A stretch of DNA of 64,000 nucleotides from Microbacterium telephonicum (lineage in GTDB: Bacteria; Actinomycetota; Actinomycetes; Actinomycetales; Microbacteriaceae). Each line of letters begins with the position of its first letter. Positions within the stretch are counted from its first letter, which is position 1. Both the position numbers and the translations under genes were made by a program. Below, one piece after another: positions 25,588 to 34,752 of the stretch. The stretch spans positions 310,001 through 374,000 of the forward strand of contig NZ_RCDB01000002.1 in NCBI RefSeq assembly GCF_003651225.1. The letters are read 5' to 3'. The notes beneath the pieces are model-generated. The model made no database searches, was not told where the DNA came from, and saw only the letters and a program-made list of their open reading frames with translations.

Positions 25588-28554
25588 GTGACCCCCGATC
25601 GCGTGCCGTCCTGGCGCACCGTCCTCGCCGCGGAGCCGGTGTCGGACGACCGCATCGCCCTCGGCGTGCAGCTGCGGGTGCGCGAGGGCGGCGGTTCGGC
25701 GCACTGGGGTCCGCGTCGGGTGCAACCGGCAACGCCGCGCGCCGTCGAGACCGGCGACGGCGAGCTGCGGCTCGCGGTGCGTCCGCTCGTGCCCAGCGCC
25801 GCCCGCGATGACTGGGTGCAGGGCGAGGCGACGTGGGAGTCGCTGCGGCGCGGCGCCTGGCGGCTCGACCCCGCACGGCTGCGCTGGTTCACGACCCTGT
25901 ACGGCATCGCCCACGACGTCCGCGTGTTCGGCGGCTACGGCGATTCCGACTGGCTGACCCTCGACGGTGTCGACTCGGTGCTGCTCTGGCCCCATCTGCG
26001 CGCGGCGGCCGCGCTCGGCATCCCTCTGGTCTCCACCCGCGCCGACCAGCAACTCTCGCTCGCGGATGCCGCCACCGTCGAGTTCCGGGTCGATCGGGCG
26101 CCGCGCGCGCACGACGCCGGAGTCAGCGCAGCGAACGAACGCGACGGGCTCATGCTGACGCCCGTCGTCCGGTTGGGCGATGAGCCGCCCGCCACGCGCG
26201 CCCGCCCCATCGGCGGCGTCGGCGTGTACACGGTCGAGCGCGACGGGTCGGCGCTGCGGGTGGGACTCGCCCCCGTCGGCCTCGGTCCCGCGACCCGCGC
26301 GGTGCTCGCCACCGGCGGCCCGCTGCACATCCCGGCCGCCGATCGCGACGAATTCCTGCGCACCGCGTACCCGCGGTTGGCCCGCGAGACCGAGGTCACG
26401 GCCGGTCGCGGCGTGCGGCTCCCACCGCCGGAGCGCACGGTCCTGGTCCTCACCGTCGACCAACAGCCCCGCGACCTCGTCGACTACGCCTTCGCGTGGC
26501 ACACGCCCGGCAGCGGACGCACCGCCCTCGACGGCGACACCCGACCCGACGACGACGAGCGACGCACCCTGCGCCGTTCCCTCGCTGCGGCGTGGGAGGC
26601 GGCATCCGACCTCGCCTTCGCCCCCGCCGGCCACCTGTCCGGCATCGACGCGGCCATCTTCATCGCGCAGACGCTGCCCGCGCTCGAAGCGCTCGACGAC
26701 CTCCGGATCGAGCTGTCCGGCATCCGCCGCGACTACCGGGAGTTGCGGGGCGACCCCCGCATCGCCGTGACGACGGTCGAGTCCACGGATGCCGACTGGT
26801 TCGAGCTCGGCGTCGTCGTCGAGGTCGACGGCCGCAGCATCCCGTTCCGTCCGCTGTTCACGGCGCTCGCCCAGCGGCGCAAGAAGATCCTCCTCTCCGA
26901 CGGCGCGTACTTCTCGCTCTCGCACCCGGCGCTCGACCGTCTGCGGGACCTCATCGACGAGTCGCGGGACCTCGTTGAGTGGGAGGCGGGACCGCGGATC
27001 AGCCGCTACCACGTCGAGTTCTGGGAGGACTTCGAGGACCTCGCCGACCAGGCGCAGCCCGCGACGAGCTGGCGCAGCGCGGTCGCCGCGTTCCGCGACG
27101 GCCGGGCGACGGATGCGGAGGGACCGACGGCCGTGCCGGACGGCCTCACGGCCACGCTGCGGCCGTACCAGGCCGACGGATTCCGGTGGCTCGCGTCCCT
27201 GCGCGGCGCCGGACTCGGCGGCATCCTCGCCGACGACATGGGCCTGGGCAAGACGGTGCAGGTGCTCGCGCTGCTCCTGCACGCGCTCGACGCCGGCACC
27301 GACGGCCCGCCCGCGCTCGTCGTTGCGCCCACGTCGGTCGTGACCGCGTGGCGCGACGAGGCGGCCCGTCACGCCCCCGGCCTCCGCGTGCACGTCGTCA
27401 CCGGCACCGGCGTACGCCCCGACACGATCGACGCCGACGTCGTGGTCACCTCCTACGCGCTCCTGCGCCTCGACGCCGCGGCCTACGCCGCCACGACCTG
27501 GTCGACGGTCGTCTTCGACGAGGCACAGGCGCTCAAGAACCCCCGCACGCGTGTGCACCGCGCCGCCCTCGACCTGCGTGCGACCGCGCGATTCGCCGTC
27601 ACCGGCACGCCGCTGGAGAACAGCATCGTCGACCTGTGGGCCCTCCTCTCCCTCACCTCGCCCGGGCTGTTCCCGTCGGCGCGCCGGTTCCGCGACGAGT
27701 ACGTCAAACCCATCGAGCACGGCAAGGTCGACGAGAATCTCGAGGGCGGACCCGCGCGCGAACGCCGGCTCGCGCGCCTGCGCCGCCGCATCCGTCCGTT
27801 CCTGCTGCGACGGACGAAAGACCTCGTCGCCGCCGACCTGCCGCCGAGGCAGGAGCAGGACGTGCGGGTGGAGCTCACCAGCGGCCACCGTGCCGTGTAC
27901 GAGCGCGTGCTGCAGCGCGAACGACGCAAGGTGCTGGGGCTGCTCGACGATCTCGACAGCCATCGCTTCATCGTCTTCCGCTCGCTCACCCTGCTGCGGA
28001 TGCTGGCGCTGGCGCCGGCGCTCGTGGATGCCGGCGGCCCGGGTCTCGGATCGAGCAAACTCGACACCCTGCGCGAGCGTCTGGGCGAGCTGGCGGCCGA
28101 GGGGCACCGCGCACTCGTGTTCAGCCAGTTCACCTCCTACCTCGACATCGTCGAAGCCGACCTGACCCGGCACGGCATCGCCTCGGTGCGCCTGGACGGG
28201 TCGACCCTGCGGCGAGATGCGGTCGTCGACGCCTTCCGCGGCGGCGACGCGCCGGTGTTCCTCATCAGCCTGAAGGCCGGCGGCGTGGGGCTCACGCTCA
28301 CCGAAGCGGACTACGTCTTCCTGCTCGACCCGTGGTGGAACCCCGCCGCCGAGCAGCAGGCGATCGATCGGGCGCACCGCATCGGGCAGACGCGTCCGGT
28401 CACCGTCTACCGGCTCATCGCCGCCGGGACCATCGAGGAGAAGGTGCTCGAACTGCAGCAGCGCAAGGCGCGACTGTTCGACGCCGTGCTCGACTCCGAC
28501 GGCGCCTTCTCGACGGCGTTGACGGCCGACGACATCCGCGGGCTGCTGGCCTGA
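25588..28554 (+). CDS. SNF2-family DEAD/DEAH helicase
   Basis: This is a 988-aa HepA/SNF2-type ATPase that probably translocates on double-stranded DNA. The N-terminal ~500 residues include a bacterial SNF2-associated region (DWFELGVVVEVDGRSIPFRPLF). Walker A in DDMGLGKT is at 549-556 and the motif II box DEAQ at 644-647. The C-terminal helicase half has VFSQFTSYLDIVE, LKAGGVGLTLTEADYVFLLDPWWNP and RAHRIGQ (928-934). No nuclease domain is seen. The start is GTG; a weak CAGGAT sits 6 nt before it. The gene opens the accessory segment. Its role (transcription recycling, repair or defence) is not clear from context. Confidence 0.9.
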   Translation: MTPDRVPSWRTVLAAEPVSDDRIALGVQLRVREGGGSAHWGPRRVQPATPRAVETGDGELRLAVRPLVPSAARDDWVQGEATWESLRRGAWRLDPARLRWFTTLYGIAHDVRVFGGYGDSDWLTLDGVDSVLLWPHLRAAAALGIPLVSTRADQQLSLADAATVEFRVDRAPRAHDAGVSAANERDGLMLTPVVRLGDEPPATRARPIGGVGVYTVERDGSALRVGLAPVGLGPATRAVLATGGPLHIPAADRDEFLRTAYPRLARETEVTAGRGVRLPPPERTVLVLTVDQQPRDLVDYAFAWHTPGSGRTALDGDTRPDDDERRTLRRSLAAAWEAASDLAFAPAGHLSGIDAAIFIAQTLPALEALDDLRIELSGIRRDYRELRGDPRIAVTTVESTDADWFELGVVVEVDGRSIPFRPLFTALAQRRKKILLSDGAYFSLSHPALDRLRDLIDESRDLVEWEAGPRISRYHVEFWEDFEDLADQAQPATSWRSAVAAFRDGRATDAEGPTAVPDGLTATLRPYQADGFRWLASLRGAGLGGILADDMGLGKTVQVLALLLHALDAGTDGPPALVVAPTSVVTAWRDEAARHAPGLRVHVVTGTGVRPDTIDADVVVTSYALLRLDAAAYAATTWSTVVFDEAQALKNPRTRVHRAALDLRATARFAVTGTPLENSIVDLWALLSLTSPGLFPSARRFRDEYVKPIEHGKVDENLEGGPARERRLARLRRRIRPFLLRRTKDLVAADLPPRQEQDVRVELTSGHRAVYERVLQRERRKVLGLLDDLDSHRFIVFRSLTLLRMLALAPALVDAGGPGLGSSKLDTLRERLGELAAEGHRALVFSQFTSYLDIVEADLTRHGIASVRLDGSTLRRDAVVDAFRGGDAPVFLISLKAGGVGLTLTEADYVFLLDPWWNPAAEQQAIDRAHRIGQTRPVTVYRLIAAGTIEEKVLELQQRKARLFDAVLDSDGAFSTALTADDIRGLLA

Positions 28555-28604
28555 CCCTGCCGGTCCGGTCGGCCCGGCACCCAGGGTTCCCGACAGCGCT
28601 CGCG

Positions 28605-28610
28605 TAGACT
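28605..28610 (+). promoter_or_regulatory. -10 box (TAGACT) for the MBL-Rieske gene
   Basis: TAGACT gives a leader of about 18 nt that includes the strong AGGAGGT ribosome binding site at 28624-28630. Confidence 0.45.
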
Positions 28611-28634
28611 CGACGGGCTCGACAGGAGGTAGTC

Positions 28635-30212
28635 ATGCGGATCACGGGCTTGGGCCACGCCGGGATGTTCATCGAGACGGCGGGCGGGAGCATCCTCTGC
28701 GACCCCGTCGTCGGACCCAGTTTCTTCGGCTCCTGGTTCCCTTTCCCCGACAACAGGGGCCTGGACTGGGAGCGCTTCGGCGCCGCCGACTTCCTCTACA
28801 TCTCGCACCGCCACCGCGACCACTTCGACCCGAAGCTGCTCGAGCGTCACGTCCGCAAGGACATCCGCGTGCTCCTTCCGGAGTATCCGACGGACGACCT
28901 CGAAACCGACCTGCGCGCGCTCGGGTACGACAACCTCGTCTACATGCAGGCGGGCGTGCCCACCGACTTCGGCGGCGTCAGCATCATGGTGACCCCGCTG
29001 CGTGCCCCCAGCGACGGCCCGATCGGCGACTCGTCGCTGTCGGTCGACGACGGCACGGCGTCGATCCTCAACCAGAACGACTCGCACCCGCTCGACCTCG
29101 AGAAGCTGCTGGCCTTCTCCAAGCCCGACGCGTACTTCACGCAGGTCAGCGGCGCCATCTGGTGGCCGATGGTCTACGACCTGCCGCAGGACGCGAAGCA
29201 GAACTTCGCCCAGCTCAAGCGCGATGCGCAGAACAAGCGCGCGATGTACTACATCGACAAGGTCGACGCCCCGCACGTGTTCCCCATGGCCGGTCCGCCG
29301 ATGTTCCTGCGCGAAGAGCTGTTCCGCTACAACGGCTGGGGGCTCGAGGACGACTCGATCTTCACCGATCAGGCGCAGTTCCTCGCGCACATGGCCGCGG
29401 AACGTCCCGACCAGAAGGGACACCTGTTCGTCCCCGGCACGCAGCTCGACCTCGTCGGCGGCGAGCTGGAGATCACCCAGACGCTGTACACGGATGCCGA
29501 GATCGAGCGCATGTTCACCGACAAGTGGGCGTATCTCGCCGAGCAGCGCGACAGCCGGCAGGCCGAAGTGCAGGCCGAGATCGCGACGCGCGCGCCGGTC
29601 CTGCCGCCCGAGGAGATGCTCGCGGCGATCAAGGAGTGGTGGGAGCCGCTGCTGCGCCGGGCGCGCACCATCCGCAACGGCGTCGGCGGCAACGTGCGCT
29701 TCCGCATCGGCGACCTCGACATGGTCGTCGACTTCCCGCGTGCCAAGGTGCGCGAGTACGCGGGGGAGGAGTGCATCTACTGGTACACGATCCCCGCCGA
29801 CCTCGTCTCGACGAACATCGCCGACCACGAGATCGACTGGTCGAACTCGATCTTCCTATCGATGCAGTTCGAGGTCGGCCGCTCGGGCAAGTTCAACGAG
29901 TTCCTGACGACCTTCCTCAAGTGCCTCTCGCGCGACCGCATCGAGTACGTCGAGAACTGGTACTCGGAGCAGTCCGACCAGACCGAAGACGCCGAGATCG
30001 GCGACTGGACGGTGCAGCGTCGCTGCCCGCACCTGCGCGCCGACCTCACCAAGACCGGAAAGATCGAGGACGGAGTGCTCACGTGCGCGCTCCACGACTG
30101 GAAGTGGGACCTCGCTTCCGGCAAGTGCCTCACGACGCCGGGTCACCCCATCCGCGCCTCCCGCTCGGTCGATGGTGGCCTCACCGAGGCGGCGACCACC
30201 GCGACCGCCTGA
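28635..30212 (+). CDS. Metallo-beta-lactamase-fold / Rieske [2Fe-2S] fusion protein
   Basis: The 525-aa product begins with a metallo-beta-lactamase fold of the UlaG-like type (GLGHAGMFIET, then HxHxDH as His58, His60, Asp62, His63). It ends with a Rieske cluster-binding site: Cys464-x-His466 and Cys484-x2-His487 in RRCPHL and TCALHDWKWD. The MBL plus Rieske combination is known from CMP-Neu5Ac hydroxylase, where the Rieske part is N-terminal; here the order is reversed. Fe-S redox chemistry on an unknown substrate is likely. The start has a strong AGGAGGT site. The gene is convergent with the mevalonate operon. Confidence 0.88.
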   Translation: MRITGLGHAGMFIETAGGSILCDPVVGPSFFGSWFPFPDNRGLDWERFGAADFLYISHRHRDHFDPKLLERHVRKDIRVLLPEYPTDDLETDLRALGYDNLVYMQAGVPTDFGGVSIMVTPLRAPSDGPIGDSSLSVDDGTASILNQNDSHPLDLEKLLAFSKPDAYFTQVSGAIWWPMVYDLPQDAKQNFAQLKRDAQNKRAMYYIDKVDAPHVFPMAGPPMFLREELFRYNGWGLEDDSIFTDQAQFLAHMAAERPDQKGHLFVPGTQLDLVGGELEITQTLYTDAEIERMFTDKWAYLAEQRDSRQAEVQAEIATRAPVLPPEEMLAAIKEWWEPLLRRARTIRNGVGGNVRFRIGDLDMVVDFPRAKVREYAGEECIYWYTIPADLVSTNIADHEIDWSNSIFLSMQFEVGRSGKFNEFLTTFLKCLSRDRIEYVENWYSEQSDQTEDAEIGDWTVQRRCPHLRADLTKTGKIEDGVLTCALHDWKWDLASGKCLTTPGHPIRASRSVDGGLTEAATTATA

Positions 30213-30251
30213 TCCGGCCCGGGCGCCGTCGGCCCGGACGCGTCGGCCGTT

Positions 30252-30343
30252 CACTTCTCAGGACGGATGACCCGCCCGACCTACGGTGGCGGCAGAACGA
30301 CGGGGCGGGCTGGCGTCTGCGCGTCGATCCGTCCTGAGAAGTG
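30252..30343. repeat. 17-bp perfect inverted repeat between convergent genes
   Basis: CACTTCTCAGGACGGAT (30252-30268) is repeated perfectly inverted at 30327-30343, with 58 nt between. Inside lie CCCGCCC (30271-30277) and GGGCGGG (30303-30309), which pair as a second stem. Perfect symmetry between converging genes fits a bidirectional terminator. A small repetitive or mobile palindrome is the alternative. Confidence 0.6.
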
Positions 30344-30374
30344 CACGCGTCGACGGTGCGACGCGTCGGTCGGG

Positions 30375-31532
30375 TCAGACGCGCTCGTAGTGACGGGCGC
30401 GTCCGGTGATGCCGCGGAAGCGGAACGGCCCGTCCGATGCCGGGGCGATCTCGGTGTCGACCGCGGAGCGGTGGGTGGCCCCGGCGTGCAGGCTGCGGTA
30501 GGTCGCGATGTCGATGGGGGTGCGGGCGGCGAGGGCCGCCAAGGTCGCGGCCGCGCGGGTGTGTGCACGGTAGCCCGGCTGCACGCTGACGGCGAGGAAT
30601 TCGCCCGTCGCGCCCGAACCGTAGCTGTAGAGGCCGACGCGCCGGCCCGTCAGGTCGTCGTCGCCGTCGAGCACGGCGGCCAGCGAGAGGAACAGCGACG
30701 CCGTGTAGGAGTTGCCGATCTGCCGGTTGTACACCGTCGACGGCGCCACACGCGCCTCGTCGATCTCGGTGCCGGTGTGGGCGGCGAGGGCGCGCAGCGC
30801 CTTGTGCGCCATGCGCGTGTAGGGCTGGTGGTGGCAGAACAGGTCGATGTCGGCGACGTCGACGCCGCCGCGGGCGCGGTAGTCGTCCCACGAGCCGACG
30901 ACGGCGGCGAGGTAGGTGTCCACCGACAGCCGGCCGTCGACGAGAGCCGTGTCGCTGTCGTTGGGCCGCCAGAAGTCGTCGATGTCGGCCGTCCAGACAC
31001 CCGCGGCCGGCTCGACGGCGACGAGTGCCGGATCGGCCGAGACGAGCAGCGCCACCGCCGCGGCGCCCTGCGTCGCCTCGGCCGCCGAATCGAGTGCATA
31101 GCGCGCGACGTCGGAGGCGATGACGAGCACCCGCGAGCCGGGCTCGCGCGCCACCATGCCCAGCGCCGCCTGCAGCGCGGCGGTGCCGCCGTAGCAGGCC
31201 TGCTTGAACTCGACGACCCGGCACGTGCGGGGCAGTCCCAGCAGCTCGTGCACGAAGACGGCGGCCGACTTCGACTGGTCGATACCGGACTCCGTCGCGA
31301 ACAGCACGGCCCGGATGTCGTCGGACCCGTGCCGCTCGATGATCGGCAGGGCGGCGGCGGCGGCCATCGTCACGATGTCCTCGTCGGGGGCCAGCACGCT
31401 CAAGCGTTCCTGGCCGAGGCCGAGGCGGAACTTGTCGGGGTCGATGCCGCTGTACTCGGCCAGCAAGTCGAGCGCGAGCACGCGGCTGCCGGTGGCGACC
31501 GACAGGTCGTGGATGCCGTACGCCACGCTCAT
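30375..31532 (-). CDS. mvaS: Hydroxymethylglutaryl-CoA synthase
   Basis: HMG-CoA synthase condenses acetyl-CoA with acetoacetyl-CoA, entering the mevalonate pathway. The 385-aa product has the catalytic triad in the expected spacing: Glu81 (ATESGIDQ), Cys113 (FKQACYGG) and His235 (FCHHQPY). It also has the conserved STVYNRQIGNSY. The start is the ATG at 31532, overlapping the mvaA stop by 4 bp. It is the last gene of the six-gene operon. No acetoacetyl-CoA thiolase or NphT7-like synthase lies nearby. Confidence 0.95.
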   Translation of the reverse strand: MSVAYGIHDLSVATGSRVLALDLLAEYSGIDPDKFRLGLGQERLSVLAPDEDIVTMAAAAALPIIERHGSDDIRAVLFATESGIDQSKSAAVFVHELLGLPRTCRVVEFKQACYGGTAALQAALGMVAREPGSRVLVIASDVARYALDSAAEATQGAAAVALLVSADPALVAVEPAAGVWTADIDDFWRPNDSDTALVDGRLSVDTYLAAVVGSWDDYRARGGVDVADIDLFCHHQPYTRMAHKALRALAAHTGTEIDEARVAPSTVYNRQIGNSYTASLFLSLAAVLDGDDDLTGRRVGLYSYGSGATGEFLAVSVQPGYRAHTRAAATLAALAARTPIDIATYRSLHAGATHRSAVDTEIAPASDGPFRFRGITGRARHYERV

Positions 31533-32569
31533 GCGCCCGCCTCCGTCCGTCGCTCCAGCAAGAGGTGGGACTGCATCAGCTCTCCTTGGTTGGTCTGCGC
31601 GGCCAGCAGCGACAGCTCGCCGCAGAGCACGGTAGCCGCGACGATCGCGGCCAGGCGACGGGCGTTCGCGCCGGGTTCGCGGTCTTCGCGGCAGCCGAGG
31701 CGCTGCAGGGCGTCCTCGACGACGGGCAGATCCTTCCCGTTGCCGACGGTGCCGACGATGAGGTTCGGAAGGGTGCACGAGAACAGCAGGTCGCCGTCCC
31801 GTTCCTCGGCGTACGTGATGCCCTGCGATCCCTCGACGATGTTGGCGGCATCCTGACCGGTCGCGAGGTAGATCGCGAGCAGCATGTTCGCGTAGTGCGC
31901 GTTCGACGAGCGCAGCGCGCCGGCGATGGTCGACCCGACGAGGTTCTTGCGGGTGTTCAGCGCGACGATCCGCGCAGCGGTCGAGCGCAGCTGGTCTTCG
32001 ACGATCGCGGCGGGGATGAGGATCTCGGCGATGACGCTGCGGCCGCGGCCGAGGATGCCGTTGACGGCGGTCGCCTTCTTATCGGAGCAGAAGTTGCCCG
32101 AGATCGACCCGTATTCCAGCTCGGGGTGGTTTGCGAGGATCGCCGCCATGAGGCCTTCGGCGGCGAGGGTGACCATGTTGTGGCCCGACGCGTCACCGGT
32201 GCGCAGCGCGAAGCGGACGAACAGCAGGTGCCCGACGACCTCAGTGTCGATGTCGATGAGCTGCGCGTGGCGGCTGCGGGCGCTCACGACGGCGGCGAGC
32301 TCGTCGATGCGCGCCGTGATCGCGCGCGCGGCGGCGACGGCGGTCGCGGCATCCGGAGCGGTGAACAGGGTGGAGCGGGTCATGCGCTCGTCGACGACGC
32401 TCACGCGGATGCCGTCCTCGACGAGACGAGACACACGCGCGCCGCGGCCCACCGATGGCCACAGCGGCGACTCGTAGGTGGCCAGCGGGACCGACTGCTC
32501 GCCGACGACGTCGCCGCTCAGCCGGATGGGGCCCACCCAGCTGGTGGGGATGGGGGTCTCACCGGTCAT
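31529..32569 (-). CDS. mvaA: Hydroxymethylglutaryl-CoA reductase
   Basis: HMG-CoA reductase (346 aa) reduces HMG-CoA to mevalonate. Recognisable are the substrate-binding YESPLWPS with catalytic Glu33, the cofactor-binding TGDASGHNM, catalytic Lys in SDKKATAVNG (163-165), the Asp in GQDAANIVEGSQ (about 240), and a C-terminal His335. The soluble catalytic domain has no membrane anchor. The DAxGxNM-type motif suggests NADPH use. It starts at the ATG 32569 with an AAGGAG site and overlaps fni by 11 bp. Confidence 0.95.
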   Translation of the reverse strand: MTGETPIPTSWVGPIRLSGDVVGEQSVPLATYESPLWPSVGRGARVSRLVEDGIRVSVVDERMTRSTLFTAPDAATAVAAARAITARIDELAAVVSARSRHAQLIDIDTEVVGHLLFVRFALRTGDASGHNMVTLAAEGLMAAILANHPELEYGSISGNFCSDKKATAVNGILGRGRSVIAEILIPAAIVEDQLRSTAARIVALNTRKNLVGSTIAGALRSSNAHYANMLLAIYLATGQDAANIVEGSQGITYAEERDGDLLFSCTLPNLIVGTVGNGKDLPVVEDALQRLGCREDREPGANARRLAAIVAATVLCGELSLLAAQTNQGELMQSHLLLERRTEAGA

Positions 32570-33659
32570 GCCGGCTCCTTTCTCGACGGGCCGTCTCGGC
32601 CCGGTGCGCCCGGCTGCGGACCGCCCACGGGGCGAGGTCCACGCCGCGGGCGCGGCAGAAGTCGGCGGTCTCGCCGCCGACGATCACATCGGTGTGCAGC
32701 AGGTCGTCGGGGGTCGCCGCGCCCAGCAATGCGCACAGCGCCGCGACGTGGGCCTGCCACTCGCGGATCTGCGCGACGAGTGCCTCGGCCCCGCCGTCGA
32801 GGGCGGTGCGCAGGAACCCGCCGGACACGCCGACGGCGCGGGCACCGAGGGCGAGGGCGCGCACGACGTCCAGCGGCGACCGCACCCCGCCGGAGGCGAT
32901 CAGCACGGGAGCGTCGGCGGGGGCCTCGAGCAGGCATGCGACGGCGGTCTGACCCCAGCCGAAGAGGTGCTCGTATCCGCCTTCGGGGCGCCGCGCGTTC
33001 TCGATCTGCACGAAGTCGGTGCCGCCGCGGCCGGCGACATCGGCGGCGGCCACACCGAGGTCGGTCAGCAGGGCGAGCGTGTCGGCGCTGAGACCGAACC
33101 CGACCTCCTTGACGACGACGGGCACGTCGACGGCGGCCACGATCGCCTCCAAGGAGGCGGGCCAGCGGGCGAAGGAGCGGCTGCCTTCGGGCATGACGAT
33201 CTCCTGCACCGCGTTCACGTGCACCTGCAGGGCGTCGGCCTGCAGCAGGTCCACCGCGCGACGCGCGTCGTCGGGGCTGCGCTCCACGCCGAGGTTCGCG
33301 AGCACGTAGCCGTCGGGGTTCTCATCGCGGAGCACCCTGAAGGTGCCCGCCACCGAGGGGTCGCCGAGGGCGATGCTCACCGACCCCGACGCGATCGCCA
33401 GTCCCGTCTCGCGCGCGGCGACCGCGAGTTCGCGGTTCACCCTGCCGGTCGCGTCGCTACCGCCGGTCATCGCGTTGATCAGCAGCGGCGCGTCCCAGCG
33501 GCCGCCCGGCATCCGCACGGTCAGGTCGACGTCGGCGACGTCGATGCCGGCGAGGGCGTGGTGCACGAAGGCGATGTCGTCGAAACCGGCGCCGCTGCGC
33601 GGGAGCCGCGACTGGTCGCCGGCGAGACGCAGGTGGTCGTCCTTGCGCTCAGAGGACAT
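32559..33659 (-). CDS. fni: Isopentenyl-diphosphate isomerase, type 2 (FMN-dependent)
   Basis: This enzyme interconverts IPP and DMAPP. The 366-aa product is the flavin-dependent type II class, a TIM barrel. It starts RKDDHLRLA and has LLINAMTGGSD, the Gln/Glu motif HVNAVQEIVMPEG, and phosphate-binding IASGGVRSPLDVVRALALGA. It is unrelated to the Nudix-type Idi. The ATG at 33659 has an AAGGAGG site and overlaps mvaK2 by 11 bp. Its presence inside the operon matches the Streptomyces CL190 cluster order. Confidence 0.94.
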   Translation of the reverse strand: MSSERKDDHLRLAGDQSRLPRSGAGFDDIAFVHHALAGIDVADVDLTVRMPGGRWDAPLLINAMTGGSDATGRVNRELAVAARETGLAIASGSVSIALGDPSVAGTFRVLRDENPDGYVLANLGVERSPDDARRAVDLLQADALQVHVNAVQEIVMPEGSRSFARWPASLEAIVAAVDVPVVVKEVGFGLSADTLALLTDLGVAAADVAGRGGTDFVQIENARRPEGGYEHLFGWGQTAVACLLEAPADAPVLIASGGVRSPLDVVRALALGARAVGVSGGFLRTALDGGAEALVAQIREWQAHVAALCALLGAATPDDLLHTDVIVGGETADFCRARGVDLAPWAVRSRAHRAETARRERSRHDR

Positions 33660-34752
33660 CGTCGCCTCCTTCCGGCGGATGCACCGCGATGGTGAGGCGG
33701 CGGATGTCCTGAGCCTCCCACGCGTCGAGCATGCCGCGCACGTCGGCCGATGCCGGGGCCAGCACGATGCCGCAGTCGCCGCCGCCCGCGCCCGACGACT
33801 TCGCCGCCGCACCGGCGGTTTCCGCCGCGTCGCACAGCGCCGCAAGGCGGGGCGTCTCGATGGCCAGCCCGGCCTGCGCGCCCAGAGCCTGCAGAAGGCC
33901 GCGGGCACGCCGGAGGGCGTCGAGTGTCGCGGCGTCGTCCCCGGCGTCGAGGGCGGCCCACAGATCGGTCACGCACGCCCGCGAGTCGCGGAGGAAGCCG
34001 GCATGGTCGACGGCTCCGACGGCGGCGCCGCGCCCCACCGCGTCGACGAGACGCACCGTAGAAGCGGGCTCGCCGGTCCAGCCCACGAAGAAGCCGAGGT
34101 CGCGCGGCGGTCGGAGGCGCACGATCTCGAGGTGCTCCCACGCGTCGGATTCCAGCACGGAGGCGACGGCGTCGCCAGCGTCGAGAAGGCGGCGGAGCAT
34201 CTCGCGGTCGGGGGAGCGGTAGCCGATCCACCCACCGAACGTGCTCGCCGCCAGATCCCCGCCGGATGCGGACGGTGCGATGCGGATGGTGGCCAGCAGA
34301 GCGAGCTGGTACAGCGTGCGCCGGTCGAGCGCCAGGCGGTAGAACCGGTCGATCGCTCGGATCGTCGCGACCGTGACGGCCGCCGACGACCCGAGCCCGA
34401 ACTTGCGTCCCGACGCGTCGTCGAGCCCGCTGTCGATCGTGAGGTCGTACAGCCGCGGCGCGATGCCGCGCTCGGCGCGCAGTCGCTCGATGACCGTGAG
34501 AGCCGACAGCACGTAGTCGTACGAGTGGTCCTCGGGGGCGACGACGAGACCGCCCGCGTCCCGCGTCCAGCGCAGCGAGGGCCGGGCGGACTCGGGCGAG
34601 TGGATGCCGCCGGCGCCGGTCGTCTCGGTCAGCGAGACGGTGAGGAAGCGGTCGACGGCGACGAGCACGGCGGGCTCGCCGGGGGTGACGACGGCGTACT
34701 CACCGGCGACGAACAGCTTGCCCGGCGCACGCGCGACGATCGTCGCACTCAT
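33649..34752 (-). CDS. mvaK2: Phosphomevalonate kinase
   Basis: The product is a 367-aa GHMP-family kinase that phosphorylates 5-phosphomevalonate. It starts ARAPGKLFVAGEYAVVTPG. The GHMP phosphate loop is KFGLGSSAAVTVATIRA, and the C-terminal SSGAGGGDCGIVL motif is typical of phosphomevalonate kinases of the Gram-positive type. It overlaps mvaD by 4 bp. Its place between mvaD and fni and the AGEYAV motif separate it from mevalonate kinase. Confidence 0.92.
   Translation of the reverse strand: MSATIVARAPGKLFVAGEYAVVTPGEPAVLVAVDRFLTVSLTETTGAGGIHSPESARPSLRWTRDAGGLVVAPEDHSYDYVLSALTVIERLRAERGIAPRLYDLTIDSGLDDASGRKFGLGSSAAVTVATIRAIDRFYRLALDRRTLYQLALLATIRIAPSASGGDLAASTFGGWIGYRSPDREMLRRLLDAGDAVASVLESDAWEHLEIVRLRPPRDLGFFVGWTGEPASTVRLVDAVGRGAAVGAVDHAGFLRDSRACVTDLWAALDAGDDAATLDALRRARGLLQALGAQAGLAIETPRLAALCDAAETAGAAAKSSGAGGGDCGIVLAPASADVRGMLDAWEAQDIRRLTIAVHPPEGGDDVL

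Noticed and set aside
24328..28377. Long minus-strand open frame opposite efp, nusB and the SNF2 gene
   Set aside because: Same shadow effect; no promoter, ribosome binding site or recognisable domain.
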